From NCBI GenBank assembly GCA_024508355.1, contig JAMZEJ010000003.1, positions 124,001 to 188,000 on the forward strand: a stretch of 64,000 nt of DNA, read 5' to 3'. Made by a program: the position numbers and the translations under genes. The DNA comes from Rhizosaccharibacter radicis (GTDB taxonomy: Bacteria > Pseudomonadota > Alphaproteobacteria > Acetobacterales > Acetobacteraceae). Positions 62,041 through 64,000 of this stretch are shown in pieces. The notes under the pieces are model-generated. The model did no database searches. It worked only from the letters and a program-made list of their open reading frames with translations, and was not told the origin of the DNA. How positions within the stretch are numbered: position 1 is the stretch's first letter; every line of letters begins with the position of its first letter.

Positions 62041-63141
62041 ATGCGCATGGATATGCAACAATTCGTACCGTTCCACGACGGCATCGAGACCCGGCGTCCG
62101 GAAGAGGACGAGGCGATCGACGGCATCATCGAGACCATGATCAGCGAGAGTCGGAAGGTGACCGGCCGCGAGCACCGGGCGGTGCGCGCGTCCCACGCCA
62201 AGAGCAGCGGGATCGTGAAGGGAGTGTTCGAGGTGCCGGAAGGGCTACCGGCTCCCTTCGCGCAAGGTATCTGCGCCCGTCCCGGACGATATGACGTGCT
62301 CGCCCGGTTCGCGCAGGGCCCGGGCGAGGTGCTGCCGGACAAGGTGTCCACGCATCGCGGCTGCGCGCTGAAGCTGTTCGGCGTCCGGGGTCCGAAGCTG
62401 CCCGGGCACCACGACGACACTCAGGATTTCGTGCTGGCGACCGGACCGGTGTTTCCCGATCCGGACGCCATGTCGTTCCTCAAGAGCATCCGCAACATTG
62501 AGCGCAACGTGGAACGATCGGACGGCCTCAAAGCGGCCGTGTCCGCCGTGGCACGGGTGGCGAACGACGTGGTGAAGAGCGTCAAGGGCAGCGACGTTCC
62601 GGTGCTCGACTTCTTCGGCCATGCGCCCGCACATCCGCTCGCCGAGAGCTACCACAGCCAGGCGGCCCTGCGCTGGGGCAACGCGGTGGCCAAGGTGGCG
62701 ATCTTTCCGGTGTCGCCGGGGCTTCAGGCACTGGCCGGCGAGACGCTCGACGTGAAGAGCGATCCGGACGTGTTCCGCCGGGCGGTGGGCGACTGGTTCC
62801 GCGGCAACGAGGCGCGCTTCGAGTTTCGCGTGCAGCTCTGCACCGATCTCGACGCCATGCCGGTGGAGGACGCGTCCGTGCCCTGGCCGGAAGATCGCAG
62901 CCCCTACGTTACCGTCGCCACGCTGAGCTTCCCGCCCCAGGATGCGTTATCGCCCGCGCGGCTGATGTTCGTGGAAGAGCGCATGAGCTTCCGGCCCGCC
63001 CATGCGCTGGAGGCCCACCGGCCGCTCGGGTCGCTGATGCGCGCGCGGTTGAAGGTGTACGGGGCGATGGCGGCGTTCCGCCAGAACGACAACGGCAGCG
63101 TTCCGCAGGAACCCGCAACGCTGGCCGCCGTGCCGGACTGA
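62041..63141 (+). CDS. Catalase-family (haem) protein of the y4iL type
   Basis: 366 residues, shorter than true clade catalases (~480 or more). The distal His lies in RASHAKSSGIVKG (His52), matching the short catalase-related proteins typified by rhizobial y4iL; FQGPG-like ARFAQGPGEVLPDK and DTQDFVLATGPVF follow. It may be a peroxidase or an organic-peroxide enzyme rather than a catalase. A GGAAGGGAGA stands before the ATG at 62041, which is preferred to an in-frame start 21 bases earlier. Transcribed divergently from the HAD gene. Confidence 0.82.
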   Translation: MRMDMQQFVPFHDGIETRRPEEDEAIDGIIETMISESRKVTGREHRAVRASHAKSSGIVKGVFEVPEGLPAPFAQGICARPGRYDVLARFAQGPGEVLPDKVSTHRGCALKLFGVRGPKLPGHHDDTQDFVLATGPVFPDPDAMSFLKSIRNIERNVERSDGLKAAVSAVARVANDVVKSVKGSDVPVLDFFGHAPAHPLAESYHSQAALRWGNAVAKVAIFPVSPGLQALAGETLDVKSDPDVFRRAVGDWFRGNEARFEFRVQLCTDLDAMPVEDASVPWPEDRSPYVTVATLSFPPQDALSPARLMFVEERMSFRPAHALEAHRPLGSLMRARLKVYGAMAAFRQNDNGSVPQEPATLAAVPD

Positions 63142-63169
63142 ACGGCGGGGACGCTCTTCCGGCTTCCGG

Positions 63170-63988
63170 TCATGGGTCCCGGTTCGATGCCGCCCGGCAC
63201 CGCGACCCGCGTGCCCGGAGCGAGGGAAACTCCCCCCGTGTCAGGAAGCTGACGACATGGTCCACGGCATCGCGATTGCGGACGATGCCGTGATGCGAAG
63301 CAGGAATTACCGCGTGTCCGGTCATGCCCGGCACCATCGTGCTCCGGACCGAGACGCGGCCATCGTTAGCGCCAGGGATCAGCATCCATCCGAGAGGATC
63401 CAGGAAGCGGTTCCCGGCGATGATCCCCAGCGGATACGCGATATCGCTCAGCAACGCCGTCGTTTCGGGAGATCGGGCGGTACCGAGTTCGCGTGCCGAC
63501 GGACCGAGGACCCAGCGGGCGAGGCGGATGCGGCAGACGAGGTCGGCCAGCTCGCTGCCGCGGTTGGGTGGGGCGATCATGACCACACGGCCCAGACCCG
63601 ACGGACGGTATCGCGCCAGATAAGCTCGCGCCAGCAGGCCGCCCATCGAGTAGGTGACGAAGTGGGTCCGAACCGCGACCTGCTTCTCGTCCGCAAGCTT
63701 CTGGTGCAGCAGTTCCACCAGCTCGCTGAGCGGCGAGCGGAGGGAGGGATAGCCGGGGTTGAGGACCTGGAAGCCCTGCGCCAAAAGCGCCCGCTGGATG
63801 ACGCGCATCGAGCGGCGGCCGGCGGCGAGACCATGGAGCAGCACGACGCGGTCGGGAACCGGACCATCTTCGATCCCCCACGACCCCGGCGGATCGCCCG
63901 GCTTGCGCTCCGTGTCGCCGGCCTCCCGCACTCTCGACGACACGCTCCCGGACTGACCCGCGGGGTGATGATGGGTGCGATGCCTCAT
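63170..63988 (-). CDS. Lipase-like alpha/beta hydrolase
   Basis: 272 residues. VVLLHGLAAGRRSM supplies the oxyanion region, HFVTYSMGGLLARAYL the nucleophile Ser114, GANDGRVSV Asp209 and ASHHGIV the His at 232/233. The pattern matches the small triacylglycerol-lipase-like proteins of Proteobacteria. The chosen ATG is only 12 bases from the window edge; the N-terminal 45 residues are polar and a start further downstream or beyond the window is possible. The substrate is unknown. Confidence 0.78.
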   Translation of the reverse strand: MRHRTHHHPAGQSGSVSSRVREAGDTERKPGDPPGSWGIEDGPVPDRVVLLHGLAAGRRSMRVIQRALLAQGFQVLNPGYPSLRSPLSELVELLHQKLADEKQVAVRTHFVTYSMGGLLARAYLARYRPSGLGRVVMIAPPNRGSELADLVCRIRLARWVLGPSARELGTARSPETTALLSDIAYPLGIIAGNRFLDPLGWMLIPGANDGRVSVRSTMVPGMTGHAVIPASHHGIVRNRDAVDHVVSFLTRGEFPSLRARGSRCRAASNRDP

Positions 63989-64000
63989 GTGAAGGCTTCC

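Overview
The window is a 64 kb stretch of a very GC-rich alphaproteobacterial chromosome, most likely from the Acetobacteraceae or a close relative in the Rhodospirillales. This rests on four things: conserved alphaproteobacterial gene neighbourhoods (ppiD-trpEGDC-moaC, pdhABC-lpd-lipA-coq10, slt-dapA-smpB, secG-tpiA, ftsB-eno, lexA-moeA); an E1-beta subunit with its own lipoyl domain; a lexA promoter with the alphaproteobacterial SOS operator GTTC-N7-GTTC; and a Hint-domain protein of a type common in acetic acid bacteria. Nearly all genes are core housekeeping genes. I see no tRNA, rRNA, CRISPR array, intact insertion sequence or prophage.

Layout. 0-8 kb: guaB, a Nudix hydrolase, an RsmB-type rRNA methyltransferase, an L,D-transpeptidase-like protein, an orphan OmpR-type regulator, exonuclease III and an M19 dipeptidase. 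8-13 kb: uvrC, pgsA, mobB, a lipoprotein, moaD and moaE, facing a manganese catalase. 14-19.4 kb: a biotin locus with bioA divergent from bioF, a BioH-like esterase and a fused bioC-bioD gene. 19.6-25.2 kb, minus strand: a 1110-residue nuclease-Hint protein, lexA and moeA. 25.5-31.3 kb: rpmG, ftsB, eno, a DUF3429 membrane protein, a type-B carboxylesterase, a small protein behind a sigma-54-like promoter, and an FKBP lipoprotein. 31.4-38.9 kb, minus strand: a TonB-dependent receptor, pyrG, an amine oxidase, secG and tpiA. 39.4-51.5 kb: ten co-directional genes ppiD-trpE-trpG-trpD-trpC-moaC-pdhA-pdhB-pdhC-lpdA, several overlapping. 51.5-64 kb: a membrane protein of unknown function, lipA, a coq10/RatA-like gene, a small secreted protein, cinA, pgpA, slt, another small secreted protein, dapA, smpB, a HAD phosphatase, a catalase-like protein and a lipase-like hydrolase.

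How the genes work together. Lipoate made with LipA is carried by the two lipoylated Pdh subunits and reoxidised by Lpd. PgsA and PgpA are the last two steps to phosphatidylglycerol. MoaC, MoaD, MoaE, MoeA and MobB all belong to molybdenum cofactor synthesis but are spread over four places. TrpEGDC covers tryptophan synthesis up to indole-glycerol phosphate. BioF, BioA, a BioH-like esterase and BioCD cover biotin synthesis except BioB, which is not here.

The most unusual items are the nuclease-Hint protein (hedgehog-like order: effector first, autoprocessing domain second) directly downstream of lexA; the BioC-BioD fusion with a non-canonical esterase; the sigma-54-like promoter in front of a 76-residue protein; and a reciprocal exchange of neighbours between two normally separate alphaproteobacterial clusters (moaC now joins pdhA, ftsB now faces moeA). 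Seven spacers longer than 300 bp hold no gene I can support.
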